Positions 1 through 6,695 of a stretch of 12,215 bases of DNA are shown in pieces. Origin of the DNA: Bacteroidota bacterium (GTDB lineage: Bacteria; Bacteroidota; Bacteroidia; Bacteroidales; Prolixibacteraceae). A program made the translations under genes and the position numbers. Every line of letters begins with the position of its first letter. Positions within the stretch are counted from its first letter, which is position 1. The notes under the pieces are model-generated. The model was given only the letters and a program-made list of their open reading frames with translations. It was not told the DNA's origin and did no database searches. The stretch spans positions 1-12,215 of the forward strand of contig JAUZOB010000070.1 of NCBI GenBank assembly GCA_030706665.1. The letters are read 5' to 3'.

Positions 1-82
1 AATTGTGTCACCTGATGTAGATTTTAGTCCGATTTCACTTTGAGGTAGAGAAACAGAAGATATGCTAAACTGTTTCTCAATT

Positions 83-123
83 AAAAAACAAAAGTCTCTT
101 CATTGTTACAATGAAGAGACTTT
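83..123 (-). terminator. Intrinsic terminator of the DUF6263-like gene
   Basis: Positions 91-105 and 109-123 form a perfect 15-bp inverted repeat with a 3-nt loop (106-108). Read on the minus strand, the stem is followed by a T-rich run, the complement of 83-90. This is the form of a rho-independent terminator for the gene ending at 150. On the plus strand the stem is followed by CCCTGG, so it should work in one direction only. Confidence 0.85.
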
Positions 124-149
124 CCCTGGTTATAATCCGGAGATGTAAT

Positions 150-1067
150 TTATTCGACCGCAGATATAGTTGTTTCTGACTTAAGGCTAAGAGGTATCTC
201 TATTCCCTGTGGAAGCTGATCATTGGCCTCAACCATAAGTTTACCGCTCATATTGATTGTCGATTTTCCTTCTTTGGTCCATCCTGATTTAGGATCAAGA
301 TTGAGTGAAGACACCATTGTTCCTGTAACGTTATATTTTGCAGAAAATCCCATTATCTTTATATTATCGCCTTTGGGTAAAATGGTCGATTTACTGGTAA
401 TAGTCGTTCCGGTTGGAGTGTTAGCTGCAAGGGTCCAGGTGTTGTCAATGATTATCGGTAGTCCTGCAAGATTCGATTTTGTATTCCAGCTGTCACCGAT
501 AGCGACAGGGATTTGAGGATAAATTGTGAATGCAGATTTAAGCGCTTCTTTCAGGGCGTCATCTCCAAACATTTGACTTAACTGCTGATTCAGTTGTGCT
601 TTTGTGTTCGCATCAAGATTAGTGAAGCTATTAATTACGTTATTCATTATGTCAGTCATTCCTTTAATTTCAAGAATTTGGCCTGATTTATTGATTTTGG
701 CTTTATATGATTTCCCGACAAATTGCGACAATGATTTGGAAAAAGGATTGTCTTCAACGGGTTTCTGAGAATCAAATTCCATGACTGACATAGGGGTTGT
801 CATTTTAATACTCATCTTTTCAGTTGTAATTTCCAGTTGATATATGCCATTGGAAGCCTGTATAACTTTTACTGCCATCACCGAAGACATCTCATTGTGA
901 ATGTTCATTTCATTCCCCATGATCGATTGAGTGATCGTTTGATCGCTTTTTTGTTGCAGTTTGTATGTTTTACCTGCAGTGAGGTTTAATTTAATTTCGC
1001 TTTTTTGAGCTGAGAATGCAAATACGGAGAGTGTGATTCCCAACACAATAAGTATAAGTTTTTTCAT
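150..1067 (-). CDS. Secreted DUF6263-like protein of unknown function
   Basis: This 305-residue protein is of unknown function. It opens with a classic signal peptide: MKK, a hydrophobic core at residues 4-18, and a likely cleavage after A-F-S-A at residue 20. There is no lipobox cysteine, so it should be a soluble periplasmic or outer-surface protein. The mature part is rich in beta-prone, polar, Thr/Ser/Lys segments and has no membrane helix or recognisable catalytic motif. Its overall pattern (KLNLTAGKTYKL near the N-terminus, a middle stretch with conserved-looking IGDSW, and a GTMVSSLNLD segment near the end) resembles Bacteroidota DUF6263 proteins. That assignment is from memory of the family and is moderate. 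The gene stands alone, diverges from grpE and has its own terminator. The ATG at 1067 fits the signal peptide exactly. Confidence 0.75.
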   Translation of the reverse strand: MKKLILIVLGITLSVFAFSAQKSEIKLNLTAGKTYKLQQKSDQTITQSIMGNEMNIHNEMSSVMAVKVIQASNGIYQLEITTEKMSIKMTTPMSVMEFDSQKPVEDNPFSKSLSQFVGKSYKAKINKSGQILEIKGMTDIMNNVINSFTNLDANTKAQLNQQLSQMFGDDALKEALKSAFTIYPQIPVAIGDSWNTKSNLAGLPIIIDNTWTLAANTPTGTTITSKSTILPKGDNIKIMGFSAKYNVTGTMVSSLNLDPKSGWTKEGKSTINMSGKLMVEANDQLPQGIEIPLSLKSETTISAVE

Positions 1068-1133
1068 CTTCTGTGGTTTTACTTTGTAACTTCGATTTTC
1101 TTGTGTTTCTATGAGCTAAGATAGAAAATAAAA

Positions 1134-1141
1134 CAAACTTA
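1134..1141 (-). promoter_or_regulatory. Possible -7 element for the DUF6263-like gene
   Basis: On the minus strand 1141-1134 reads TAAGTTTG, a perfect match to the Bacteroidota -7 consensus TAnnTTTG, about 67 bp upstream of the ATG. No TTTG box lies at the right distance; the nearest is 14 bp upstream, which is too close. The call rests on the -7 box alone. A second weaker box (TATCTTAG, 1123-1116) is also possible. Confidence 0.3.
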
Positions 1142-1183
1142 AAGTGTTAACTTTGCAAAGTTTTGTCAGTCAAAGTGACTTTG
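1137..1183 (+). promoter_or_regulatory. Candidate grpE-dnaJ promoter region with nested ACTTT/AAAGT dyads
   Basis: Three dyads are crowded here: ACTTAAAGT (1137-1145), the perfect palindrome ACTTTGCAAAGT (1150-1161) and CAAAGTGACTTTG (1171-1183). Two readings are possible. TTTG at 1152-1155, a 20-bp spacer and TGACTTTG at 1176-1183 form a near-consensus promoter for grpE. TAACTTTG at 1148-1155 is a perfect -7 box without a good upstream partner. The dyads could be an operator for this heat-shock operon, or a by-product of divergent -7 boxes that share the string ACTTTG. This is not a CIRCE element. Confidence 0.35.
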
Positions 1184-1271
1184 AAGATGTCACATTGTCC
1201 TATCGTAATGATTTGGCAAAATTTTTGATCTGACAAAATGCCGGAAAAAGAATCATTCAATTTGAATTGCT

Positions 1272-1910
1272 ATGGAGAACGCAAAACAAGCGATGAACGA
1301 AGAACAGAAAGAAACATTGAATACAGAACCTCAGAATGAGAGCGAAGTAAAGGCAGAAGCAGGGCAGATGCCTGAAGCTGAAGAAACTGCTGCTGGTCAG
1401 GATGTAACATCTGAAGAGCATGCCGAGAAGCCTAAATCTCATAAGCATAAGAAAGAAGATCATACCAAAGAATTGGAATCAAAGATCGAAGAGTTACAAG
1501 ATAAATACCTCAGACTCTCAGCCGAGTTTGATAATTACCGCAAACGCACTCTGCGTGAGAAAACAGAACTGATCAAAACTGCAGGAGAAGGAATTTTAAT
1601 AAACATACTGCCTGTAATTGATGACTTCGAACGAGCCCGGACGGCAATGCAGGGTGACGGGACCAGTATTGAGGCTATCCGCGATGGGGTTGATCTGATC
1701 TATAATAAATTCAGCGAGTTCTTAAAACAGAATGGCGTTGTGGAAATTGAGTCTGCAAACCAGGATTTTAACACTGACATACATGAAGCATTGACAAAAA
1801 TACCGGCTCCTGCAGAAGAGTTGAAAGGTAAAGTTGTCGATGTAATTCAGAAAGGTTACCTGCTCAATGAAAAAGTAATTCGATTTGCGAAAGTTGTAGT
1901 GGGCGAATAA
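1272..1910 (+). CDS. grpE: GrpE, nucleotide exchange factor of DnaK
   Basis: GrpE releases ADP from DnaK and so drives the substrate-release step of the Hsp70 cycle in the cytoplasm. The 212-residue protein has a long acidic, low-complexity N-terminal tail (about residues 1-50) and a short Lys/His-rich patch (SHKHKKEDH). The dimerising coiled coil starts near residue 65 and contains the family hallmark EFDNYRKRT. The four-helix region with LPVIDDFERA follows, and the C-terminal beta wing ends with VIQKGYLLNEKVIRFAKVVVG, close to the GrpE signature. Length is normal. The ATG at 1272 has no Shine-Dalgarno sequence but follows an AT-rich stretch, as is usual for this phylum. dnaJ begins 30 bp after the stop, so the two form an operon, while dnaK is not here. 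Regulation is discussed under the upstream dyads. Confidence 0.97.
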   Translation: MENAKQAMNEEQKETLNTEPQNESEVKAEAGQMPEAEETAAGQDVTSEEHAEKPKSHKHKKEDHTKELESKIEELQDKYLRLSAEFDNYRKRTLREKTELIKTAGEGILINILPVIDDFERARTAMQGDGTSIEAIRDGVDLIYNKFSEFLKQNGVVEIESANQDFNTDIHEALTKIPAPAEELKGKVVDVIQKGYLLNEKVIRFAKVVVGE

Positions 1911-1940
1911 CCTCTGATAATTCTGAATTAACCAAAGAAA

Positions 1941-3086
1941 ATGGCAAAAAGAGATTTTTATGAAGTGTTGGGCGTAAGCCGGAGCGCTTCTGCTGATGAG
2001 ATAAAAAAGGCATACCGGAAAAAAGCAATTCAGTATCATCCTGATAAAAATCCGGGTAATAAAGAAGCAGAAGAAAAATTCAAAGAAGCAGCTGAAGCTT
2101 ATGAAGTGCTCAGCAGTCCAGAGAAGAAACAACGTTACGACCAGTACGGAGAAGCCGGACTTGGTGGTGGCAGCCAGGGATTCGGCGGACAAAACATGTC
2201 GATGGATGACATCTTCTCGATGTTCGGTGATATCTTTGGAAGTGGATTTGGAAGCTTTGGAGGATTTGGCGGAGGCCGTTCACAACAACGTGTAAACAGA
2301 GGCTCTGATTTACGCGTTAAAGTACGTCTTAACCTCAAAGAGATTGTAAACGGAGTTGAAAAGAAGATCAAAGTAAACAAATATGTAGGTTGTTCTGTCT
2401 GTGGCGGAACGGGCGCACATGGCGGATCGTCTTTCTCTACCTGTAGTACTTGTCATGGTTCAGGTCATGTGACCCGTATTGCAAACACAATTCTGGGGCA
2501 GATGCAAACCTCTTCGGTTTGTCCAACCTGTCAGGGTGAAGGGAAAATCATTACCAATCGTTGCTCAAATTGTCAGGGCGAAGGAATTGTTAAAGGAGAA
2601 GAAGTAATCACTATCCGTATTCCTGCCGGTGTAGCCGAAGGCATGCAACTCAGTGTAAGCGGAAAAGGAAATGCAGCCCGTCGTGGTGGTATTCCTGGCG
2701 ATCTGTTGGTTTTAATTCAGGAAGAAGAGCATCCGGAATTGATCCGTGATGAAAACGATTTGATTTACAACCTGTTCATGACCTTCCCACAAATGGTTCT
2801 CGGTGCGGCTGTCGAAATCCCAACCGTTGACAGTAAAGTTAAGGTGAAAATTGAAGCAGGCACTCAATCCGGAAAGATTCTCCGTTTGCGTGGCAAGGGA
2901 ATTCCGGATGTCAATGGTTATGGAAGAGGAGACTTGTTGGTGAAGGTTCATGTTTGGATCCCCAAGAAGTTGAATTCGGAAGAAAAGAAGTTGCTTGAAA
3001 AACTTGAAACAATGCCGAGCTTTTCTGAGAACCCGAATAATCAGGATAAGTCCTTCTTCGAGAAAATGAAAGATATTTTTGAATAA
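1941..3086 (+). CDS. dnaJ: DnaJ, type I Hsp40 co-chaperone
   Basis: DnaJ delivers unfolded clients to DnaK and stimulates its ATPase. All parts of a class A J-protein are present in the 381 residues. The J domain is at 1-70, with the essential HPD triad at 33-35. A Gly/Phe-rich linker spans roughly 72-112. The zinc-binding domain has four CxxCxGxG repeats starting at C151, C168, C194 and C208, so all eight cysteines for two zinc ions are intact. The two beta-barrel client-binding domains follow (about 215-350), and then a short C-terminal dimerisation segment. It is co-transcribed with grpE, 30 bp upstream. I see no strong terminator after its stop, so some transcripts may run into the his leader, where the attenuator could act on them too. 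Confidence 0.98.
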   Translation: MAKRDFYEVLGVSRSASADEIKKAYRKKAIQYHPDKNPGNKEAEEKFKEAAEAYEVLSSPEKKQRYDQYGEAGLGGGSQGFGGQNMSMDDIFSMFGDIFGSGFGSFGGFGGGRSQQRVNRGSDLRVKVRLNLKEIVNGVEKKIKVNKYVGCSVCGGTGAHGGSSFSTCSTCHGSGHVTRIANTILGQMQTSSVCPTCQGEGKIITNRCSNCQGEGIVKGEEVITIRIPAGVAEGMQLSVSGKGNAARRGGIPGDLLVLIQEEEHPELIRDENDLIYNLFMTFPQMVLGAAVEIPTVDSKVKVKIEAGTQSGKILRLRGKGIPDVNGYGRGDLLVKVHVWIPKKLNSEEKKLLEKLETMPSFSENPNNQDKSFFEKMKDIFE

Positions 3087-3122
3087 TCATAAAGAAAGAG
3101 GAATATCATTCATTTAATGTTG

Positions 3123-3139
3123 GTTAATTTTAAATTAAC
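3123..3139. repeat. 17-bp AT-rich palindrome upstream of the his promoter
   Basis: GTTAATTT-T-AAATTAAC is a perfect 8-bp dyad around one central base. It ends 8 bp before the -33 box of the his promoter and starts 36 bp after the dnaJ stop. As RNA it would make only a weak A-U hairpin without a clear U-run, so it is a poor terminator. A protein-binding site is equally possible. Function unknown. Confidence 0.4.
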
Positions 3140-3147
3140 ACAAAAAG

Positions 3148-3180
3148 TTTGGTTTTAATAGCAGATTATTATTATAATTG
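3148..3180 (+). promoter_or_regulatory. Promoter of the his leader and hisGDCB operon
   Basis: TTTG (3148-3151), a 21-bp spacer and TATAATTG (3173-3180) match the Bacteroidota -33/-7 pattern TTTG-N19-21-TAnnTTTG with one mismatch. Transcription would start near 3185-3188, just ahead of the leader-peptide ATG at 3202. This gives a leader RNA of roughly 155 nt up to the end of the terminator. Confidence 0.6.
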
Positions 3181-3201
3181 CAAAGAAATTAAAAAAAGAA
3201 A

Positions 3202-3267
3202 ATGAATAACAGACTTCATCATCACGGCCATCATCATTTCCTCCAGAAAATTGGTAGGCCCCATTGA
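3202..3267 (+). CDS. His operon leader peptide (7 His in 21 residues)
   Basis: A 21-codon reading frame runs from ATG at 3202 to TGA at 3265-3267. Residues 5-13 read LHHHGHHHF. His codons occupy positions 6-8, 10-12 and 21, the last sense codon. Seven His codons in 21, right after a promoter and ahead of an intrinsic terminator and hisG, is the hallmark of a leader peptide whose translation senses charged tRNA-His, as in enterobacterial HisL. The start is preceded by an A-rich tract with a weak AAGAAA, in line with SD-poor initiation in this phylum. The product itself probably has no function beyond being translated. Its sequence is unlike E. coli HisL apart from the His runs. Confidence 0.85.
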   Translation: MNNRLHHHGHHHFLQKIGRPH

Positions 3268-3318
3268 TCATGTCTTTATCCAGATAAAAAAGATATTAAC
3301 CTGATAAAATGGCTTACC
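3226..3318 (+). promoter_or_regulatory. His attenuator: pause hairpin 1:2 and antiterminator 2:3
   Basis: Three exclusive pairings can be drawn. Pairing 1:2 joins 3226-3233 (GGCCATCA, inside the His codons) with 3252-3260 (TGGTAGGCC, one bulged A). Pairing 2:3 joins 3253-3260 (GGTAGGCC) with 3311-3318 (GGCTTACC), 8 bp with one G-U; two more pairs can form across a CC bulge. Pairing 3:4 is the terminator. A ribosome stalled on the His codons masks arm 1 and leaves arm 2 free to hold arm 3, so hisG is transcribed. A ribosome that reaches the stop at 3265 covers arm 2, and the terminator forms. The pairings are read by eye; no folding energies were computed. Confidence 0.75.
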
Positions 3319-3342
3319 TGAAAAGGTGAGCCATTTTTTTTT
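3306..3342 (+). terminator. His attenuator terminator (arms 3:4)
   Basis: Positions 3306-3319 pair with 3324-3337 in a 14-bp stem (one G-U) closed by a GAAA loop, and the T run 3334-3342 follows. This is a strong rho-independent terminator only 15 bp before the hisG ATG and 39 bp after the leader stop codon. Its 5' arm is the segment the antiterminator captures. Confidence 0.92.
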
Positions 3343-3356
3343 ACTTTAAAGCAAAC

Positions 3357-4217
3357 ATGGAAACAACAATTCGAATAGCGATCCAGACCAAAGGACGTCT
3401 GAATGAAGATTCGCTTAAAATGATTCAGGATGCCGGCATTAATCTTGCTGAAGGCAAGCGTAAGTTAATCTCCAGTTCAAATAATTTTCCATTGGAAGTT
3501 CTTTATCTCCGCGACGACGATATTCCACAGACCGTATCTGACGGAGTGGCAGATTTCGGGATTGTCGGATTGAACGAAGTAATGGAAAAGAAAGGGAAGC
3601 TTGAGATTATAAAATATCTTGGATTCGGGAAGTGCAGACTATCGCTTGCAATTCCGAAGTCTGAAGAATATACCGGTGTTGAATACTTCAACAACAAGAA
3701 GATTGCAACCTCTTATCCTGAAATCCTGAAAGATTTTCTGAAAGCTAAGGGACTCAATGCTGAAATTCATATTATTACCGGATCAGTTGAGATTGCACCT
3801 GCAATCGGAATCGCCGATGCAATCTTCGATATCGTAAGTTCTGGCAGTACATTGGTCAGTAATGGATTGAAAGAAGTGGAAGTTGTAGCGAATTCAGAAG
3901 CGGTGCTGGTTGGAAACCATGGATTGTCAGAAGCGAAGAAAGCAATTTTAGATGAACTGATCTTCCGTCTTGAATCGGTTGAGAGGTCAAAAGGGAAGAA
4001 ATACATTCTGCTAAATGCTCCTAACGAAAGCATACAGGAAATCGTAAAATTGTTGCCGGGAATGAAAAGCCCTACGATTTTGCCCCTTGTTGAAGAAGGA
4101 TGGAGTTCATTGCACTCTGTTATCGAAGAAAAAGATTTCTGGGAAAAGATAGGTAAGTTAAAAGCTGCAGGGGCACAAGGCATATTGATTGTTCCCATCG
4201 AAAAGATGATACTCTAA
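3357..4217 (+). CDS. hisG: ATP phosphoribosyltransferase, long form
   Basis: HisG joins ATP to PRPP to make phosphoribosyl-ATP, the first committed and feedback-controlled step of histidine synthesis. The 286-residue length and the extra C-terminal domain (about 211-286, ending GAQGILIVPIEKMI) identify the long form, which carries its own ACT-like histidine-binding regulatory domain and needs no HisZ partner. The catalytic part begins with RIAIQTKGRL, and the PRPP-binding loop is seen at about 154-166 (DAIFDIVSSGSTL). The gene is the first of the operon and starts 15 bp after the attenuator terminator. Control is therefore predicted at two levels: tRNA-His charging over transcription, and histidine over the enzyme. 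hisD starts 17 bp downstream. Confidence 0.97.
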   Translation: METTIRIAIQTKGRLNEDSLKMIQDAGINLAEGKRKLISSSNNFPLEVLYLRDDDIPQTVSDGVADFGIVGLNEVMEKKGKLEIIKYLGFGKCRLSLAIPKSEEYTGVEYFNNKKIATSYPEILKDFLKAKGLNAEIHIITGSVEIAPAIGIADAIFDIVSSGSTLVSNGLKEVEVVANSEAVLVGNHGLSEAKKAILDELIFRLESVERSKGKKYILLNAPNESIQEIVKLLPGMKSPTILPLVEEGWSSLHSVIEEKDFWEKIGKLKAAGAQGILIVPIEKMIL

Positions 4218-4234
4218 ACTTAAAAAGAGAAGCC

Positions 4235-5521
4235 ATGCAGATAATTCGAAATCCTGAAGTAAAAGAATGGGGTGAATTGCTGAAAAGGCCCATGATGGAC
4301 ACTTCGTCCCTGAATGCAACCGTAAAAGGTGTACTTGAGGAGATCCGTAAAGAAGGCGATCGGGCTGTTAAAAAATATACATTGCAATTCGATAAAGTTC
4401 TGCCTGAAAATATTCGGGTTTCTGCTGAAGAAATTGACCAGGCGGAAGCAGAACTTGATTCGGAACTCAAAAAAGCGATTGAAGTTGCAGCTGATAATAT
4501 TCGTCTGTTTCATGAAGCTCAGAAATCAAAAGGCGTAGATCTTGAAACCAGTGCCGGAGTTCGTTGCTGGCAGATTGGGGTAGGGATTCAAAAAGTCGGA
4601 CTTTATATCCCCGGGGGATCAGCACCTCTGTTTTCTACAGTGTTGATGCTGGCCATTCCTGCCCGGATAGCGGGATGTAAACAAATTGTCCTTTGCTCTC
4701 CTCCCGATAAGCAGGGAAAGCTTAATCCTGCAATCCTGTTTGCGGCAAAATTAGCAGGGGTGACTGAGATCTTTAAAATAGGAGGGGTTCAGGCAATCGG
4801 GGCAATGGCATATGGTACAGAGACTGTCGCAAAGGTATATAAGATATTTGGCCCTGGAAATCAATATGTCATGGCAGCAAAGCAGCTGGTTGGTTTAAGT
4901 GACGTTGCAATCGATATGCCGGCAGGCCCGTCCGAAGTTGCTGTAATGGCTGATAAAACTGCAAATCCTGCATTCGTTGCTGCCGATCTTCTTTCGCAGG
5001 CAGAACACGGCCCCGACAGTCAGGTAATCCTGTTTACAAATAGCGAAACTCTGGTTGAGCAGGTGCAGATGGAGCTTGACAAACAGCTCAAGGTACTTCC
5101 CCGTAAAGAAATTGCGTTAAAAGCACTTGCGCACAGTCGGGTCTTTATCCTAGACAACGAAAATGAGATGGTCGATATGGTAAATCAATATGCTCCGGAA
5201 CATTTGATTATTTCTCTTGCAAATTACCGGGATATAGCAGGCCGTATCGTCAATGCAGGTTCTGTATTCCTCGGAAATTATACTCCTGAGAGCGCCGGAG
5301 ATTATGCTTCGGGAACCAATCACACCCTCCCGACCAACGGTTGGGCGACTGCATATAGCGGGGTGAATCTCGACAGTTTTCAAAAGAAGATTACTTTTCA
5401 GGAGATTACTGCTGACGGATTGGATAAATTGGGTCCGGTAATCGAAACCATGGCTCATGCCGAGGAGCTTTATGCTCACCGGAATGCTGTCTCTGTCAGA
5501 TTGAAAGATATTCGGAAGTAG
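4235..5521 (+). CDS. hisD: Histidinol dehydrogenase
   Basis: HisD oxidises histidinol to histidine in two NAD-dependent steps, the last reactions of the pathway. The 428-residue length is normal. The family signature AIDMPAGPSEV lies at 225-235. By comparison with the E. coli enzyme, the zinc ligands should be Q255, H258, D356 and H415, and the general acid/base pair E322-H323 sits in APEHLII. All are present, so it should be active. It usually works as a cytoplasmic homodimer. The start is preceded by AAAGAGAAG, a slightly better purine-rich site than its neighbours have. It lies in the tight hisG-hisD-hisC run with 15-17 bp gaps. Confidence 0.98.
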   Translation: MQIIRNPEVKEWGELLKRPMMDTSSLNATVKGVLEEIRKEGDRAVKKYTLQFDKVLPENIRVSAEEIDQAEAELDSELKKAIEVAADNIRLFHEAQKSKGVDLETSAGVRCWQIGVGIQKVGLYIPGGSAPLFSTVLMLAIPARIAGCKQIVLCSPPDKQGKLNPAILFAAKLAGVTEIFKIGGVQAIGAMAYGTETVAKVYKIFGPGNQYVMAAKQLVGLSDVAIDMPAGPSEVAVMADKTANPAFVAADLLSQAEHGPDSQVILFTNSETLVEQVQMELDKQLKVLPRKEIALKALAHSRVFILDNENEMVDMVNQYAPEHLIISLANYRDIAGRIVNAGSVFLGNYTPESAGDYASGTNHTLPTNGWATAYSGVNLDSFQKKITFQEITADGLDKLGPVIETMAHAEELYAHRNAVSVRLKDIRK

Positions 5522-5536
5522 TTTTTATATTAAAAA

Positions 5537-6595
5537 ATGCAAACTATGTTTGAACTCGATAAACTTGTTCGCGATAATATCCGAAAGTTAAAACCATATT
5601 CATCTGCAAGGGATGAATATTCAGGAGAAGCTGCGGTTTTCCTGGATGCCAATGAAAATCCCTTCAATGCACCGTATAATCGTTATCCCGATCCACGGCA
5701 GAGCGCATTGAAAGATCAAATCAGTACAATCAAGAAAGTTCCCGCGGAGAATATCTTTTTGGGCAACGGTAGTGACGAACCAATAGATCTGGTATATCGG
5801 GCATTCTGTGAACCCGGTAGGGACAGGGCTCTCGCGATTGCTCCCACATATGGGATGTACCGGGTTGCTGCTGATATTAACAATATCGGGTATGATGAGG
5901 TCGCTTTAAATGAAGACTTCACCTTCAGTGCCGATAAGCTGCTTGCTGCTGTCAGTCCGGAAACGAAACTGATCTTTCTGTGTTCTCCCAATAATCCTTC
6001 TGCAAACTGTCTCGATCGTCAGGAGATGCTGAAAGTTCTCCGTTCATTTAACGGGATCGTCATTGTCGATGAAGCTTACATCGATTTCTGTCCGCAACAA
6101 TCATTGCTTCCCTTGCTGTCTGAATATCCTAACCTGGTTATCTTTCAGACATTCTCAAAAGCGTGGGGTATGGCAGGGATTCGATTGGGAATGGCTTTCG
6201 CTTCCCCTGAGATAATTGGCATTCTAAGCAAAATAAAGTATCCGTATAACATCAACGTCCTGACACTCGAAGAAGCTGCCAAACAGCTTACCCGTGAGAA
6301 AGAGAAGAACCATTGGGTCGAAACTCTTCTTTATGAACGGACGATGCTTGCCGCTAAACTGGAGAGTCTGGAGATTGTGAGCAATATCTTTCCTTCGGAT
6401 GCAAACTTTTTGTTGGTAAAAGTAGATAATCCTCGCTCGGTTTATGAATATCTGGTGGAAGAGAAGATCATTGTGCGTGACCGTTCGAATATTCTCCTTT
6501 GTCAGAATTGTTTGCGAATTACAGTCGGGACCGACGAAGAAAACCGGACACTTATTCATGCACTTGAGAATTATTTAAAAGGAAAGAAAGCCTAA
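5537..6595 (+). CDS. hisC: Histidinol-phosphate aminotransferase
   Basis: HisC is a PLP enzyme of fold type I that transfers an amino group from glutamate to imidazole acetol phosphate, giving histidinol phosphate. In the 352-residue chain the PLP lysine is K208 in TFSKAWGMAGIRLG. The PNNPSAN motif (151-157) supplies the cofactor-ring asparagine, and D178 and Y181 are in VDEAYID. An arginine that should bind the substrate phosphate or carboxylate sits in NCLRITVGT near the C-terminus. The start is either the ATG at 5537, used here because it lies 15 bp after hisD, or a second in-frame ATG at 5546, which would remove three residues; the sequence does not decide. A larger gap of 100 bp separates it from the chosen hisB start. 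Confidence 0.97.
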   Translation: MQTMFELDKLVRDNIRKLKPYSSARDEYSGEAAVFLDANENPFNAPYNRYPDPRQSALKDQISTIKKVPAENIFLGNGSDEPIDLVYRAFCEPGRDRALAIAPTYGMYRVAADINNIGYDEVALNEDFTFSADKLLAAVSPETKLIFLCSPNNPSANCLDRQEMLKVLRSFNGIVIVDEAYIDFCPQQSLLPLLSEYPNLVIFQTFSKAWGMAGIRLGMAFASPEIIGILSKIKYPYNINVLTLEEAAKQLTREKEKNHWVETLLYERTMLAAKLESLEIVSNIFPSDANFLLVKVDNPRSVYEYLVEEKIIVRDRSNILLCQNCLRITVGTDEENRTLIHALENYLKGKKA

Positions 6596-6695
6596 GCTTT
6601 GGGGTGACTTGTATCAATGAAAGGAAAATAGGGAAAAGGTTTTCCTGATTCAACAAAAGCAACAGCATTGATTGCGAAAAATTTAATGATTGAAA
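6596..6695 (+). other. Wide hisC-hisB spacer with a small hairpin
   Basis: This spacer is about six times longer than the other two in the operon. Positions 6622-6628 (AGGAAAA) can pair with 6640-6646 (TTTTCCT), a 7-bp stem with an 11-nt loop and no U-run. I see no TAnnTTTG box and no ORF beyond a few codons. It may be an RNA-processing or stability element, or merely spacer. Confidence 0.3.

Noticed and set aside
2..43. A plus-strand open frame from the window edge ending in TGA (SPDVDFSPISL at its end), possibly the tail of an upstream gene
   Set aside because: Only 13 codons are visible, with no recognisable family. It cannot be told from chance.
48..78. 9-bp inverted repeat GAGAAACAG/CTGTTTCTC with a 13-nt loop
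   Set aside because: It has no U-run on the plus strand and lies beyond the true terminator of the minus gene. No supported role.
1722..2192. Long open frames opposite grpE/dnaJ and opposite the his and GH3 genes
   Set aside because: They mirror well-identified genes, have low-complexity composition and match no family. They are shadows of the coding strand.
3087..3356. A T-box or metabolite riboswitch in front of hisG
   Set aside because: There is no T-box bulge or specifier-stem architecture. The His-rich ORF and short alternative stems explain the region better.
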